Of a DNA stretch of 64,000 bases, positions 24,608 to 33,524 are shown piece by piece. Each line of letters opens with the position of its first letter. The first letter of the stretch is position 1. Origin of the DNA: Bradyrhizobium yuanmingense (GTDB lineage: Bacteria; Pseudomonadota; Alphaproteobacteria; Rhizobiales; Xanthobacteraceae); NCBI RefSeq assembly GCF_029167105.1, contig NZ_JARFML010000008.1:186001-250000 (forward strand), written 5' to 3'. The notes beneath the pieces are model-generated. The model was not told where the DNA came from. It saw nothing but the letters and a program-made list of their open reading frames with translations, and made no database searches. Position numbers and translations under genes: made by a program.

Positions 24608-25390
24608 ATGGCAAGAGAAACTCAAAGCGAGATTCAGGATCCGATCATCCGCGTCCGCGGCATCACCGTGCAGTTCGGCGCCACGCGCGTGCTGGACGGG
24701 CTCAACCTCGACGTCAAGCGCGGCGAGATCCTGGGCTTCGTCGGCCCCTCCGGCGCGGGCAAGTCGGTGCTGACGCGCACCATCATCGGCCTCGTGCCGA
24801 AGGTCGCGGGCTCCATCGAAGTGTTCGGCGTTGATCTCGATTCATCGAGCGCGTCGCAGCGTCGCAACGTCGAGCGGCGCTGGGGCGTCCTGTTCCAGCA
24901 GGGCGCGCTGTTCTCCTCGCTGACCGTGCGGCAGAACATCCAGTTTCCGATGCGCGAATATCTGCGCGTCTCGCAGCGGCTGATGGACGAGATCACCATG
25001 GCCAAGCTCACCATGGTCGGCCTCAAGCCCGAGGTCGCCGAGCGTTTCCCGTCCGAGCTCTCCGGCGGCATGATCAAGCGCGTGGCGCTGGCGCGTGCGC
25101 TGTCGCTCGATCCCGACCTCGTCTTCCTGGACGAGCCGACCTCCGGCCTCGACCCGATCGGCGCCGGCGACTTCGACGAACTGGTCAGGACGCTCCAGCG
25201 CACTTTGGGGCTGACGGTTTTCATGGTAACCCACGACCTCGACAGCCTATACACAGCATGTGACCGCATCGCCGTTTTAGGGAACGGTAAGATCATTGCG
25301 GCAGGGTCGATCGCCGACATGCAGGCCTCGCAGCATCCCTGGCTGAGGCAGTATTTTCATGGCAAGCGCGCCCGCGCGGTCATGGGTTGA
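24608..25390 (+). CDS. mlaF: MlaF-type ABC transporter ATP-binding protein
   Basis: A 260-aa ABC ATPase that powers the lipid transporter. Walker A is GPSGAGKSV (about 44-52), the Q-loop follows in LFQQGALFSSLTV, the signature is LSGGMIKRVALARAL and Walker B is DLVFLDEPTSGLDP, then the H-loop VTHD. The LSGGM-K-R form of the signature, rather than LSGGQ, is typical of Mce/Mla ATPases. It starts 2 bp after mlaE, so the two are translationally coupled. Confidence 0.93.
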   Translation: MARETQSEIQDPIIRVRGITVQFGATRVLDGLNLDVKRGEILGFVGPSGAGKSVLTRTIIGLVPKVAGSIEVFGVDLDSSSASQRRNVERRWGVLFQQGALFSSLTVRQNIQFPMREYLRVSQRLMDEITMAKLTMVGLKPEVAERFPSELSGGMIKRVALARALSLDPDLVFLDEPTSGLDPIGAGDFDELVRTLQRTLGLTVFMVTHDLDSLYTACDRIAVLGNGKIIAAGSIADMQASQHPWLRQYFHGKRARAVMG

Positions 25391-25418
25391 GAGCTGGGTT
25401 GAGTAGCCGGAGCACCTG

Positions 25419-26285
25419 ATGGAAACGCGGGCGAATTACATATTGATCGGCTCGTTCACGCTGGCGGTGATCGCCGCCGCGATCGGCTTCGTGCTGTGGT
25501 TTCAGTCGCTGCACACCACCAAGCAGCGCAGCCCCCTGCGCGTCGTGTTCGAGGGGCCGGCGGCGGGCCTGCGCAACGGCGGCAGCGTCAATTTCAACGG
25601 TATCAGGGTGGGCGAGGTGGTCTCGGTGAAGCTGGACAACCCGCGGCGGGTTGTCGCACTCGCGATGATCGAGAACAACGCCCCGATCCGCAAGGACACG
25701 CTGGTCGGCCTCGAATTCCAGGGCCTCACCGGCGTTGCCGCGATCTCGCTCAAGGGCGGCGAGGAGGCCGCGGCCCCGCCGCCGCTCGACCAGGACGGCA
25801 TCCCGACGCTCACGGCCGACCCAAACAAGCTCCAGGACGTCACCGAGGCGATCCGCGCCACGCTGCAGAACGTCAACAAGATCGTCGCCGACAATCAGGA
25901 ATCGGTGAAGAACTCGCTGAAGAACCTCGAGACCTTCACCAATTCGCTGGCGCGCAATTCCGAGAAGATCGACGCCGTGATGGCCAAGGTCGACGGCGTC
26001 ATGCTCAAGGCCGACAATCTCATGCTCGGCCTCAACACGCTGGCCGGCGGCAAAGACGGCGGCGAGCTGTTCCAGGCGGTGAAGTCGATCCGCGAGCTCG
26101 CCGAGGATTTCGACAAGCGCTCCGGCGCCTTGATGGCCGACGGCCGCCGCACCCTCGGCGACATCAGCCGCGCCGTGAACAATTTCGACCGCAATCCGAC
26201 CCGCGTGCTGTTCGGCGCCAGCAACTCATCGCAACCCGCCCCGCCGCCGGAGCCGCCGAAGCCGGCGGCAGCGCCGAGGCGGTAG
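25419..26285 (+). CDS. mlaD: MlaD family (MCE domain) protein
   Basis: A 288-aa periplasmic MCE protein anchored by one N-terminal helix (residues about 8-26, ILIGSFTLAVIAAAIGFVLW in part). The single MCE domain (about 38-118) has VVFEGPAAGLRNGGSVNFNGIRVGEV in part and LEFQGLTGVAAISLKGG. A long helical stretch follows, then a Pro/Ala-rich tail. MCE rings form the lipid channel of the MlaEFD complex. No mlaA or mlaC homologue lies nearby, so the outer-membrane partners must be elsewhere. Confidence 0.92.
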   Translation: METRANYILIGSFTLAVIAAAIGFVLWFQSLHTTKQRSPLRVVFEGPAAGLRNGGSVNFNGIRVGEVVSVKLDNPRRVVALAMIENNAPIRKDTLVGLEFQGLTGVAAISLKGGEEAAAPPPLDQDGIPTLTADPNKLQDVTEAIRATLQNVNKIVADNQESVKNSLKNLETFTNSLARNSEKIDAVMAKVDGVMLKADNLMLGLNTLAGGKDGGELFQAVKSIRELAEDFDKRSGALMADGRRTLGDISRAVNNFDRNPTRVLFGASNSSQPAPPPEPPKPAAAPRR

Positions 26286-26298
26286 GGGGTAGGAAAGC

Positions 26299-26420
26299 GC
26301 GAATGGGGAGTGGCGAATAGCGAGTAGCGTATACAGCCTTCCTCACGGATCGATCCCAAACAAAAAACGGAGCCCGCGAGGGCTCCGTTTTCATTCGCTA
26401 TTCGCTATTCGCCATTGGCG
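26299..26420. repeat. Inverted repeat flanking a bidirectional terminator
   Basis: A GAATGGGGAGTGGCGAATAG-type arm at about 26300-26329 is mirrored by CTATTCGCTATTCGCCATTG at about 26399-26418. Inside lies a strong terminator, so the element is both dispersed repeat and transcription stop. Confidence 0.55.
26364..26391. terminator. Bidirectional terminator
   Basis: AAAACGGAGCCC pairs with GGGCTCCGTTTT around CGCGA. It stops both the Mla operon and the convergent giant gene. Confidence 0.88.
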
Positions 26421-26429
26421 AGCTTCGCT

Positions 26430-29400
26430 CTACCCCAGCCGGCCCGCCGCGTGCGCGAGCAGGGTGTAGACCAAGCCCGTCTCCGAGATCAGGTGGCTGC
26501 GCAGCTCCTGCGGACCGCGGCCGTCGCGGGCGACTTCGTCGAGCAGGCGCTCGAACTCGGCGACGTAGCGGTCGACCGTGCCCTTGAAGTTGCGGTCGGC
26601 GCGGTACTTGCGGGCGACCTCGTCGAAGGCCTTCTGGCCGGCGGGCGTGTACAGGCGCTTGGTGAAGGCCTTGTTCTCGCCGCGCTGGTAGCGGTCCCAC
26701 ATCTCGGCGGCGAGGTTGCGGTCCATCAGCCGGCCGATGTCGAGCGACAGCGATTCCAGCGGATTGCTGCTTGCCTGCGGCGCCTGCGGCTGCGGCGCGG
26801 GTGCCGCGCGGCCGCGCGGAGCCTGACCGGCCGGCGCGCCCTGATTGGCGTCGGTGCGGTTGAGCAGGTCCGACAGCCAGCCGTCACGGCCCTGGTCGTT
26901 GCCACCGGGCGCCACCGGCGGCGCTTCGGTGCGGCGCGCGGCCGGCATGCCGAGGTCCGGCGGCGGCAGCGTCGAGGCGCTGCCGATGTCGCGCATGCGG
27001 GTCTCGGGAGCCCGGCCGCCGACGGCCGCCAGCACCGGCTCTTCCTGGCGCTGCACGCTGGCGCGGCCCGCCGTGGTGACGTCGAGCCCGCGGCCGTGCT
27101 GGGCCACGATGCGGTTGAGCTCGGCGAGCGCCTCGATCTGGTCGACGATCACCTTGCGCATCTGCGCCGTGCTCTCGGCGGCCTCCTGCGGCATCTCGAG
27201 TACGCCGCGGCGCAGCTCGTTGCGGGTGGCTTCGAGCTCGTTGTGCATCTCGAAAGCCATCTGCTTCATGCTGGCGACGAGGTTGGTGAACTTCTCGGTC
27301 GACTGCTTGAACATCGTATCCGCCTCGTCCGTGGTCTGGCGGTAGATGTCGTGCATCGCCTCGATGGTCTGCCGGTGCTCCTCTTCGGACGCAGCGCGCA
27401 CCGCCTCGAACTGGCGGGTGATCGCGGCCGAGCCGGCGCCGGCGGTCTCGGCGACGACGCGGGCAATGTCGCGGGCGCGCTCTTCGGCCGCGGCAAGCGA
27501 TTCATCGAGCAGGCCGGTGAAGCGCGACAGCCGCTGGTCGAGATCGGCCGTGCGCAAGTCGATCGTGGTGACGAGCGATTCCAGCGCCTGCTTGCGTTCG
27601 GCGAGCGAGGCGGTGGTGTTCTTGTTGCTCTGCTCGACGACCTGCGCGGCCTCGACCAGCGCCTGGCCATGCTTGTCGAACTGGACCGACAGCTCGCCGA
27701 GATCCTGCAGCGCCTTCGTGGTCTTGCTGTTGAAGACGTTGAGCTGCTCTTCCAGGTTCTGCGTCGCCGCGCCGTTGCGCGAGGTGACGTCGTTCATCGC
27801 CGAGACGAAGTCGGCGACGCGCGTCACCAGCGCCCGCTCGAGCGAGTTGAGGTTGTCGTGCGCACCGGTCAGCACCTCCTGGAGCAGGATGTTGCCTTCG
27901 CGCAGGCGCTCGAACAGGGCAACCGTGTCGGTGCGCAGGATCTTGCTGGTCTCCTGCATCTCCGTGACGGCCGCGATCGAGACCTGGCGCGACTGGTCGA
28001 TCGCGGAACGCGAGGCCTGCTCGAGGTCCTTGAGCGACTTGCCGACGGCGCTGGTCGCGACCTCGCTCGCTGCGTTGATGGTGCGGGCGACTTCCGAGCC
28101 GTTGCCCATCATGGTCTGCGAGAAGGCCTGGCCGCGCGTCTCGATCGACTTCAGCGCGTCGGAGGTGACGCGGTCGATGTCGAGCGTAAGCTGGCTGGTC
28201 TTCGAGCCGATCGCGTCGACCAGTGCGCCGCGCTTGGCGTCGATCATGTTCGACAGGCGGTCGGCCTGCTGCTGCACGTAGGTGACGATCTCGTCGGTCT
28301 TGCCGGTCATGGCCTGGCCGAAGCTGGAGCTGGCGGCGAGCACCGAGCGCTCGACGTCGGCCGAGCTCGACTTGACGCGCGAGCTCGCCTCGTTGGAGGC
28401 GGAGATCAGCGCGTTCTGGGCGTTGAGCGCGCTGGTCTGGATGTCGTTGGTCGCGTTGGCCGCGGCCGCGCTCAGCGTGCGCTCGATCTCGGTCGAGATC
28501 GTGCGGATCTGGCTCGCGGCGTCGGCCGAGGTCGAGGTCAGCGAGATCTGGGCCTCACGCGCGCTGTTGAGGATGGTCGAGGCGGTGTCGGCGCCGACCG
28601 CGGTCAGCGTGCGCTCGATGTCCGTCGTCAGTGACTTGATCTGGCCCGCCGCATCGGTCGAGGCGGAGATCAGCGTGCCCTGGGCCTCGCGCACGCCGCT
28701 GGTCAGGGCCTCGATGGTGGCGCCGCCGGCCGTCGCCAGCGCGCGCTGCATCTCGGCCGCGAGCGAACGGACCTGGCTGGTTTGTTCTGCGGAGACAGCA
28801 AGAAGGGTGCTCTGGGCGTCGCGGGCGCTGGTGGTGATCGTCTCGGCGGTGGTCTGGCCGACCTGCGAAAGCGAGCGATGCACTTCGGCTGCGAGCGACT
28901 TGACCTGGCTCGCCGCGTCCGAGGACGCCGTCACCAGCGTGCTCTGGGCCTCGCGGGCGCCGCTCATGATGGTCTCGGCCGTCGAGGTGCCCGCCATCGT
29001 CAGCGAGCGCTGCACGTCCGAGGACAGCGCCTTGATCTGGTTTGCGGTCTCGGTCGAGGCCGCGATCAGCGTGCTCTGCGCATCGCGGGCGCCGGCGGTG
29101 ATCGACTCCGCCGTGGCGGTGCCGGCCATCGACAGCGAGCGCTGCACGTCGGCGGTGAGCGTCTTGACCTGGCTCGCCGCATCCGAGGACGCGGTGACGA
29201 GGGTGGTCTGCACCTCGCGGGCACCGGCCAGGATCGAGGCCGCGGTGGCGGAGCCCGCCGCCGACAGCGTGCGCTCGACGTCGGCCGCCAGCCCCTTGAT
29301 CTGGTTGGAGGCTTCGCCCGAGGCCGCAACCAGCGTCGACTGCGCTTCGCGCGCGCTGGTCAGGATCGAGTTCGCCGCACCGGTGCCGACCGCGGTCAGC

Positions 29401-32132
29401 GCCTGCTCGACCTCGGCGGAGGTCATCTTGAGCTGGGCGTTGACGTCGGAGGAGACCGTCAGCAGCGACTGCTGGGCGGTGCGCGCGCCGGTCTGGATCG
29501 TCTCGCTGGTGTTGACGACGAGGTTGGTGAGCGAGCGCTCGGCGTCCTCGACATGCGAGCGGATCGCGGTCGAGATCATCTCGGCGCGGGACATCATGTC
29601 CTCGCTGGCTTGGCGTCCGCTGCTTTCGATGCGGCCGGCCACGGCCTCGACGCGGGAGCCGAGCAGATCCTCGAACTGCGCCACGCGCACGTCGATGTCG
29701 CTGGCGACCGAGCCGACCTTGGTCTCGATGGCCTGCTGGATCTCCTGGAAGCGTGCCGTGACCGTGTCGGTCAGATGGATGCTGCGGCCGTCGATGATCT
29801 CGGTGACGCCGGTGATGCGGCGGTCGACCGCCTCGATCGCCTGCGCGGTGCCGTCGGTGAGCGTCGAGGTGAGCAGCGTCAGGCGCGTATCGATCGACTG
29901 CACCGCCTGCGAGGCGCCGTTCGTCACCGCGGTGGTCAGGTAGGTGAGGCGGGAATCGATGGATTCGAGCGCCTGCGTCGCGCCGCCGCTGAGCGTCGTC
30001 GTGAGATGCGTCAGGCGGGTATCGATCGAATGGATGGTCTGCGATGCACCGTCGGTCAGCGAACTCGTGAGGTGGTTGAGGCGCGCATCGATGGTTTCGA
30101 TGGCCTGCGTTGCGCCGCTAGTGAGCGTCGTCGTGAGGTAGGTGAGGCGGGAGTCGATCGACTGGATCGCCTGCGCGGCACCGTCGGTCAGCGACGTCGC
30201 CAGCGTGTTGATGCGTCCGTCGATGGTTTCGGTCATCGACTTCGCGCGGCCGTCGAACGACAGCTCGAGCGCGGCGACGCGGCCGACGAGCTGCTCGTCG
30301 AAGGTCCTGATGTGGCCTTGGATGGTGCCGTCGAGGCTGGCGATCTTGCCGTTCAGCGAGGCGTCGATATTGCCGACGCGTTCGCCGATCGTGGTCTCGA
30401 ACTGCGCGAGGCGCTGGTCGAGCACCGCCGTGATCTGGCCGCCGTTCGAGGTGAAGCGGGTGTCGAAATCGTCGACATAGGTCTTCAGCGTCTCGGCGAT
30501 GTCCTGCGTGCGCTGGCCCATGCGTTCGACGATCTCGCCGCCGAAGGTCTTCACGGTGCGGTCGAATTCGGAGATGTGGCGGGTGATCAGCGCGCCCAGC
30601 GTGCCGGAGTCGCGGGCGAACTTCTCGACCAGCTCGGTGCCCTGGTTCCTCACCAGCTCGTCGAACGCGCTCATCTGCAGCGACAGCGAATCGTGCGCGG
30701 TCTCGGTCTGGCTGACGACCTTGGCGACCAGGGCGTTGACGGTGGCGTCGAGCGCCTCGCTGGCCTTGTCACCGCTCGTCATGATCTGGCCGGCGAGACG
30801 GTTGCCGGCGTCGTCGATCTTGGCGGAGATGTCGTTGGACCGCAGCTCGAGCTCGAGCAGCAGCGAGTCCGACGAGTTCTTCAAGGAATCGTGCACCTGC
30901 TCGGTGCGCTCGGAGATGCCGTCGACGATCGCGGCGGAACGCTGCTCGAACTCGCCGGTGATGCGGTCGATGCGCTCGTTCAGCATCTCGTGGACGCGGT
31001 CGGCGAGGTCGACGAACTCGTCGTGGACGTGGCCGGTCTTGAAGTTGAGGCTGGTGGTCAGCCGCTCGCTGGCGTCGAGCACGGCGCGCGTGGTCTCGTT
31101 GCTGGCCTCCTCGAGACGGTCGAGCAGGTCGCCGCCGCGCTCGCCGAGCGCCAGGATCATGTTGTCGCCGGCATTGCTCAGCGCCTGGGTGATGTGGGCG
31201 CCGCGCTCTTCCAGAGCGCCGGTGATCGACTTGGCCACCTCGTCGACGCGGGAGGCGATCGCGTCCGAGATCAGCGCGATGTCGTGGCGCAGGTCGATCT
31301 GCACGCCGGAAATGGCGCTGCGGACCTGCTCGGCCTGGCCGACCAGATTGTCGCGCTGATGCGCGATGTCCTGCAGCAAAGCGCGGATGCGCACCTCGTT
31401 GTCGGAATAGGCGCGTTCGAGCGCGGCGACCTCATTGGCGACCAGCGTCTCGAGCTCACCGGCGCGCGCGATCGCGCGCTCGATGCCGTCGCCCATCGCC
31501 GCGACCTCGCGGCGGATGGCCTGGCCGACGGTGACCATGGAATCGGAGGCCGAGCCTTCCGGCTCGGAGAAGCGGATCGCGACCTGCGCCATCGCCTGCG
31601 CGATCATGCGCATTTCCTGGCCGCGCCAGACCAGGCTCGCGAGGAAGTAGAACAGCATGACCGGCGCGAAGAACATCGCGACGAGGCCGGCGATCACGAG
31701 CACGCCGCCGCTCTGGCCCATGGCGGCCTGGATCGAGGGCAGGAAGCCGACGGTCAGCGCGGCGCAGGCGGCGAGCCAGATGCCGGCGAAGATGGTGGCG
31801 AAGGTGTAGACGCTGCGGGCAGGGCGGCCCTTCTGCAGCGCCTGGAGCAGCTGGCCGATGGTCTCGCGATCGTCGTTGGCGGCGCGGCGCGCGGTGCGCG
31901 GCTCCTCGACCGGGTCGAACACGGTCGACCGCTCATTAGCGGCGGGGCGTGGCTCGAAGCTCGGCTCGTCGAAAATCGGGGGCGCAGCCGGCGGCACCGG
32001 GGGCGCCGCTTCGTTGCGCATTGCGGCGTTGCGGCTGGTATCGGCCGCCGTGTCGCTGATGTTCAGGGCTTCCTGGATCGCAGAAAGCGCAACTTCTGTA
32101 GGGTCTTTGACCTTTTTCGGAGTGTTCGCCAT
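26430..32132 (-). CDS. Giant coiled membrane protein, growth-pole-ring (GPR/RgsE)-like
   Basis: A 1900-aa protein, the largest in the window. After a Pro-rich cytoplasmic start come two membrane helices (about 108-130 and 142-168), then about 1500 residues of helix, and a Pro/Gly-rich linker (about 1700-1790) before a short C-terminal domain. Two tandem repeats are visible: five to six copies of a 22-residue unit (x-GA-x-QAI-x-x-ID-x-RL-x-x-LT-x-x-LT) encoded near 29810-30210, and about nine copies of a 44-residue unit (AQSTL...QIK...ADVQRSL) near 28400-29480. Periods of 11n are those of apolipoprotein-like helices. Architecture and size fit the growth-pole-ring protein of Agrobacterium/Sinorhizobium that directs polar growth. 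The assignment is inferred from architecture. Confidence 0.75.
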   Translation of the reverse strand: MANTPKKVKDPTEVALSAIQEALNISDTAADTSRNAAMRNEAAPPVPPAAPPIFDEPSFEPRPAANERSTVFDPVEEPRTARRAANDDRETIGQLLQALQKGRPARSVYTFATIFAGIWLAACAALTVGFLPSIQAAMGQSGGVLVIAGLVAMFFAPVMLFYFLASLVWRGQEMRMIAQAMAQVAIRFSEPEGSASDSMVTVGQAIRREVAAMGDGIERAIARAGELETLVANEVAALERAYSDNEVRIRALLQDIAHQRDNLVGQAEQVRSAISGVQIDLRHDIALISDAIASRVDEVAKSITGALEERGAHITQALSNAGDNMILALGERGGDLLDRLEEASNETTRAVLDASERLTTSLNFKTGHVHDEFVDLADRVHEMLNERIDRITGEFEQRSAAIVDGISERTEQVHDSLKNSSDSLLLELELRSNDISAKIDDAGNRLAGQIMTSGDKASEALDATVNALVAKVVSQTETAHDSLSLQMSAFDELVRNQGTELVEKFARDSGTLGALITRHISEFDRTVKTFGGEIVERMGQRTQDIAETLKTYVDDFDTRFTSNGGQITAVLDQRLAQFETTIGERVGNIDASLNGKIASLDGTIQGHIRTFDEQLVGRVAALELSFDGRAKSMTETIDGRINTLATSLTDGAAQAIQSIDSRLTYLTTTLTSGATQAIETIDARLNHLTSSLTDGASQTIHSIDTRLTHLTTTLSGGATQALESIDSRLTYLTTAVTNGASQAVQSIDTRLTLLTSTLTDGTAQAIEAVDRRITGVTEIIDGRSIHLTDTVTARFQEIQQAIETKVGSVASDIDVRVAQFEDLLGSRVEAVAGRIESSGRQASEDMMSRAEMISTAIRSHVEDAERSLTNLVVNTSETIQTGARTAQQSLLTVSSDVNAQLKMTSAEVEQALTAVGTGAANSILTSAREAQSTLVAASGEASNQIKGLAADVERTLSAAGSATAASILAGAREVQTTLVTASSDAASQVKTLTADVQRSLSMAGTATAESITAGARDAQSTLIAASTETANQIKALSSDVQRSLTMAGTSTAETIMSGAREAQSTLVTASSDAASQVKSLAAEVHRSLSQVGQTTAETITTSARDAQSTLLAVSAEQTSQVRSLAAEMQRALATAGGATIEALTSGVREAQGTLISASTDAAGQIKSLTTDIERTLTAVGADTASTILNSAREAQISLTSTSADAASQIRTISTEIERTLSAAAANATNDIQTSALNAQNALISASNEASSRVKSSSADVERSVLAASSSFGQAMTGKTDEIVTYVQQQADRLSNMIDAKRGALVDAIGSKTSQLTLDIDRVTSDALKSIETRGQAFSQTMMGNGSEVARTINAASEVATSAVGKSLKDLEQASRSAIDQSRQVSIAAVTEMQETSKILRTDTVALFERLREGNILLQEVLTGAHDNLNSLERALVTRVADFVSAMNDVTSRNGAATQNLEEQLNVFNSKTTKALQDLGELSVQFDKHGQALVEAAQVVEQSNKNTTASLAERKQALESLVTTIDLRTADLDQRLSRFTGLLDESLAAAEERARDIARVVAETAGAGSAAITRQFEAVRAASEEEHRQTIEAMHDIYRQTTDEADTMFKQSTEKFTNLVASMKQMAFEMHNELEATRNELRRGVLEMPQEAAESTAQMRKVIVDQIEALAELNRIVAQHGRGLDVTTAGRASVQRQEEPVLAAVGGRAPETRMRDIGSASTLPPPDLGMPAARRTEAPPVAPGGNDQGRDGWLSDLLNRTDANQGAPAGQAPRGRAAPAPQPQAPQASSNPLESLSLDIGRLMDRNLAAEMWDRYQRGENKAFTKRLYTPAGQKAFDEVARKYRADRNFKGTVDRYVAEFERLLDEVARDGRGPQELRSHLISETGLVYTLLAHAAGRLG

Positions 32133-32310
32133 GTTCAGTCCGAGCCCTCGTTACTTGTACGCGTCCCCCCGCGAGCCCTGCGCGCGGCGCAAGCCCACAG
32201 ACCGGATCATGCCGCTTGCGCGGATCTCCGAGCCGTCCCCACCCGGACGGCTTGTCCGCCAATTTCTGCAACATCCTATTGGCAGAGCGTCGCGAATGAA
32301 ATGCCCGCGA

Positions 32311-32459
32311 TTAAGACATTCTTAATCATCGTTAACAGGTTCGCGCCGTAACGCCTTAGCAATCAACGCAATTCTCAACCGGACTCGGCCAATTGCGGCG
32401 ACTTTTCGTCAATAAACCGGCGGATCTGCGTCAAATCCCCCAAACATTTCGTTAACCAT
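32311..32459. promoter_or_regulatory. CtrA-like boxes in divergent promoter
   Basis: A perfect TTAA-N7-TTAA box lies at 32311-32325, overlapped by TTAA-N6-TTAAC ending at 32336, and a TTAACCAT half-site lies at 32452-32459. They sit in the 396-bp gap between the giant polar protein and the Hpt gene, which holds no other gene. TTAA-N7-TTAA is the alphaproteobacterial CtrA cell-cycle consensus; binding is inferred. Confidence 0.5.
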
Positions 32460-32528
32460 TTCCATGCTTGGGTGAGGGGAACCTGACCGCCGGACCGGCG
32501 GCCGTCGCGCGAAGCCGGGGCCTGCGCC

Positions 32529-32903
32529 ATGACGCCTGAACTGCAAGGGATGGACTGGATGCCTTCGCCCCCGCTTGCGCCCATCGATAGCCCGCTCGAC
32601 CTCGATCACCTCTCCCGAATGACGCTCGGCGACGCTGAGCTGGAGCAGGAAGTGCTGGCCATGTTCGCGGAGCAGGCGGCCCGTCTGCTCGCGGCGATGA
32701 CCGCATTGCCGGCCGAGACCGGCCCGCTCGCGCACAAGCTCAAGGGCTCGGCGCGCGGGATCGGCGCCTTTGCGGTCGCTGATGCCGCTGCCAGCCTAGA
32801 GACTGCGATCCGGACCGGCCATGGCCGGCCCCACGCCTTCGCCGCGCTGAAAGAGGCGGTGGCCGAGGCCCGCGCTGCCATCGCGGCGATGCTGAAGCGT
32901 TGA
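32529..32903 (+). CDS. Hpt domain-containing phosphotransfer protein
   Basis: A 124-aa single-domain histidine phosphotransfer protein. The four-helix bundle covers residues about 30-120, and the phospho-accepting His69 lies in LAHKLKGSARGIGA, the classic HPt motif. It lacks a kinase domain, so it would relay phosphate between a hybrid kinase and a response regulator. No partner is adjacent; the hybrid kinase at 9.5 kb ends in a receiver and is one formal candidate. Divergent from the giant polar protein, with CtrA-like boxes between. Confidence 0.85.
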   Translation: MTPELQGMDWMPSPPLAPIDSPLDLDHLSRMTLGDAELEQEVLAMFAEQAARLLAAMTALPAETGPLAHKLKGSARGIGAFAVADAAASLETAIRTGHGRPHAFAALKEAVAEARAAIAAMLKR

Positions 32904-32933
32904 GCCGATACGGCCGGAGCCGGGCTCTAGTCG

Positions 32934-32992
32934 CTTGTTTTGACGCGTTTTCTTCCCGCAAAGCGGGAATCACTTGGCTTCAAAACGCTATG
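32934..32992. repeat. Dispersed repeat (TTTTGACGCGTTTTCTT family), copy 1
   Basis: TTTTGACGCGTTTTCTTCCC and a short inverted GCAAAGCGGGAA core, ending in AAAACGCTA. A second copy is at 41140-41193. It lies upstream of the ferredoxin gene. Confidence 0.65.
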
Positions 32993-33068
32993 GCGCCGGG
33001 CTGACCGACCCGTTATAGGACAGCCGGGACCCTCCTTCATTCAAAGCACCGCGGCAGCACGAGCACAC

Positions 33069-33389
33069 ATGGCCAAGATTCACTTTGTCGACCACAAGGG
33101 CGAAACCCGCACGGTGGAAATCGAGAACGGCGCAACCGTGATGGAAGCTGCAATCCGCAACAGCATTCCCGGCATCGAGGCCGAATGCGGCGGCGCCTGC
33201 GCCTGCGCAACCTGCCATGTCTATGTCGACGAAGCCTGGCGCGAGAAGGTCGGCAGCCCGACGCCGATGGAAGAGGACATGCTCGACTTCGGCTTCGACG
33301 TGCGCCCGAATTCGCGCCTGTCTTGCCAGATCAAGGTCTCCGACGAGCTCGACGGCCTCGTCGTGGCGACGCCCGAGCGCCAGGCCTGA
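33069..33389 (+). CDS. 2Fe-2S ferredoxin (adrenodoxin/FdxB type)
   Basis: A 106-aa electron carrier of the vertebrate/adrenodoxin branch. The cluster ligands are in CGGACACATC (the four-Cys pattern C-x5-C-x2-C, then a fourth Cys in RLSCQIKV). The C-terminal [20 protein letters not shown] (one residue short of full) is typical. Such ferredoxins serve iron-sulfur cluster assembly or cytochrome P450s. A ferredoxin-NADP reductase gene lies 0.8 kb downstream on the same strand and could reduce it. Start chosen by family length; the SD is weak. Confidence 0.92.
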   Translation: MAKIHFVDHKGETRTVEIENGATVMEAAIRNSIPGIEAECGGACACATCHVYVDEAWREKVGSPTPMEEDMLDFGFDVRPNSRLSCQIKVSDELDGLVVATPERQA

Positions 33390-33419
33390 TCCGTCTCCAA
33401 GCAGACTGTCCAAGTCGAC

Positions 33420-33524
33420 TAAAGCGCGATGCGATTAGGATGAATCGTCATCGCGCTTTAGGTTATTGTTTGAGCATGATCTTTTCGGAAAACCGCTACA
33501 CACTTTTCCGGATCATGCTCTAAA
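33420..33524. repeat. Dispersed Bradyrhizobium-type repeat with two hairpins
   Basis: First hairpin: AAAGCGCGATG with CATCGCGCTTTA. Second: AGCATGATC...GGAAAA with TTTTCC...GATCATGCT. It lies between the ferredoxin gene and the convergent thioesterase gene. Its right end supplies the thioesterase stop codon. Confidence 0.75.

Noticed and set aside
28400..30210. Regular DNA repeats with 66- and 132-bp spacing that could be read as an array or CRISPR.
   Set aside because: They keep one reading frame and encode helical repeats; units differ in sequence and there are no unique spacers.
28782..32351. Very long open frames antisense to the giant coiled gene.
   Set aside because: Composition and repeats are the reverse image of the coiled-coil gene; no SD or domain.
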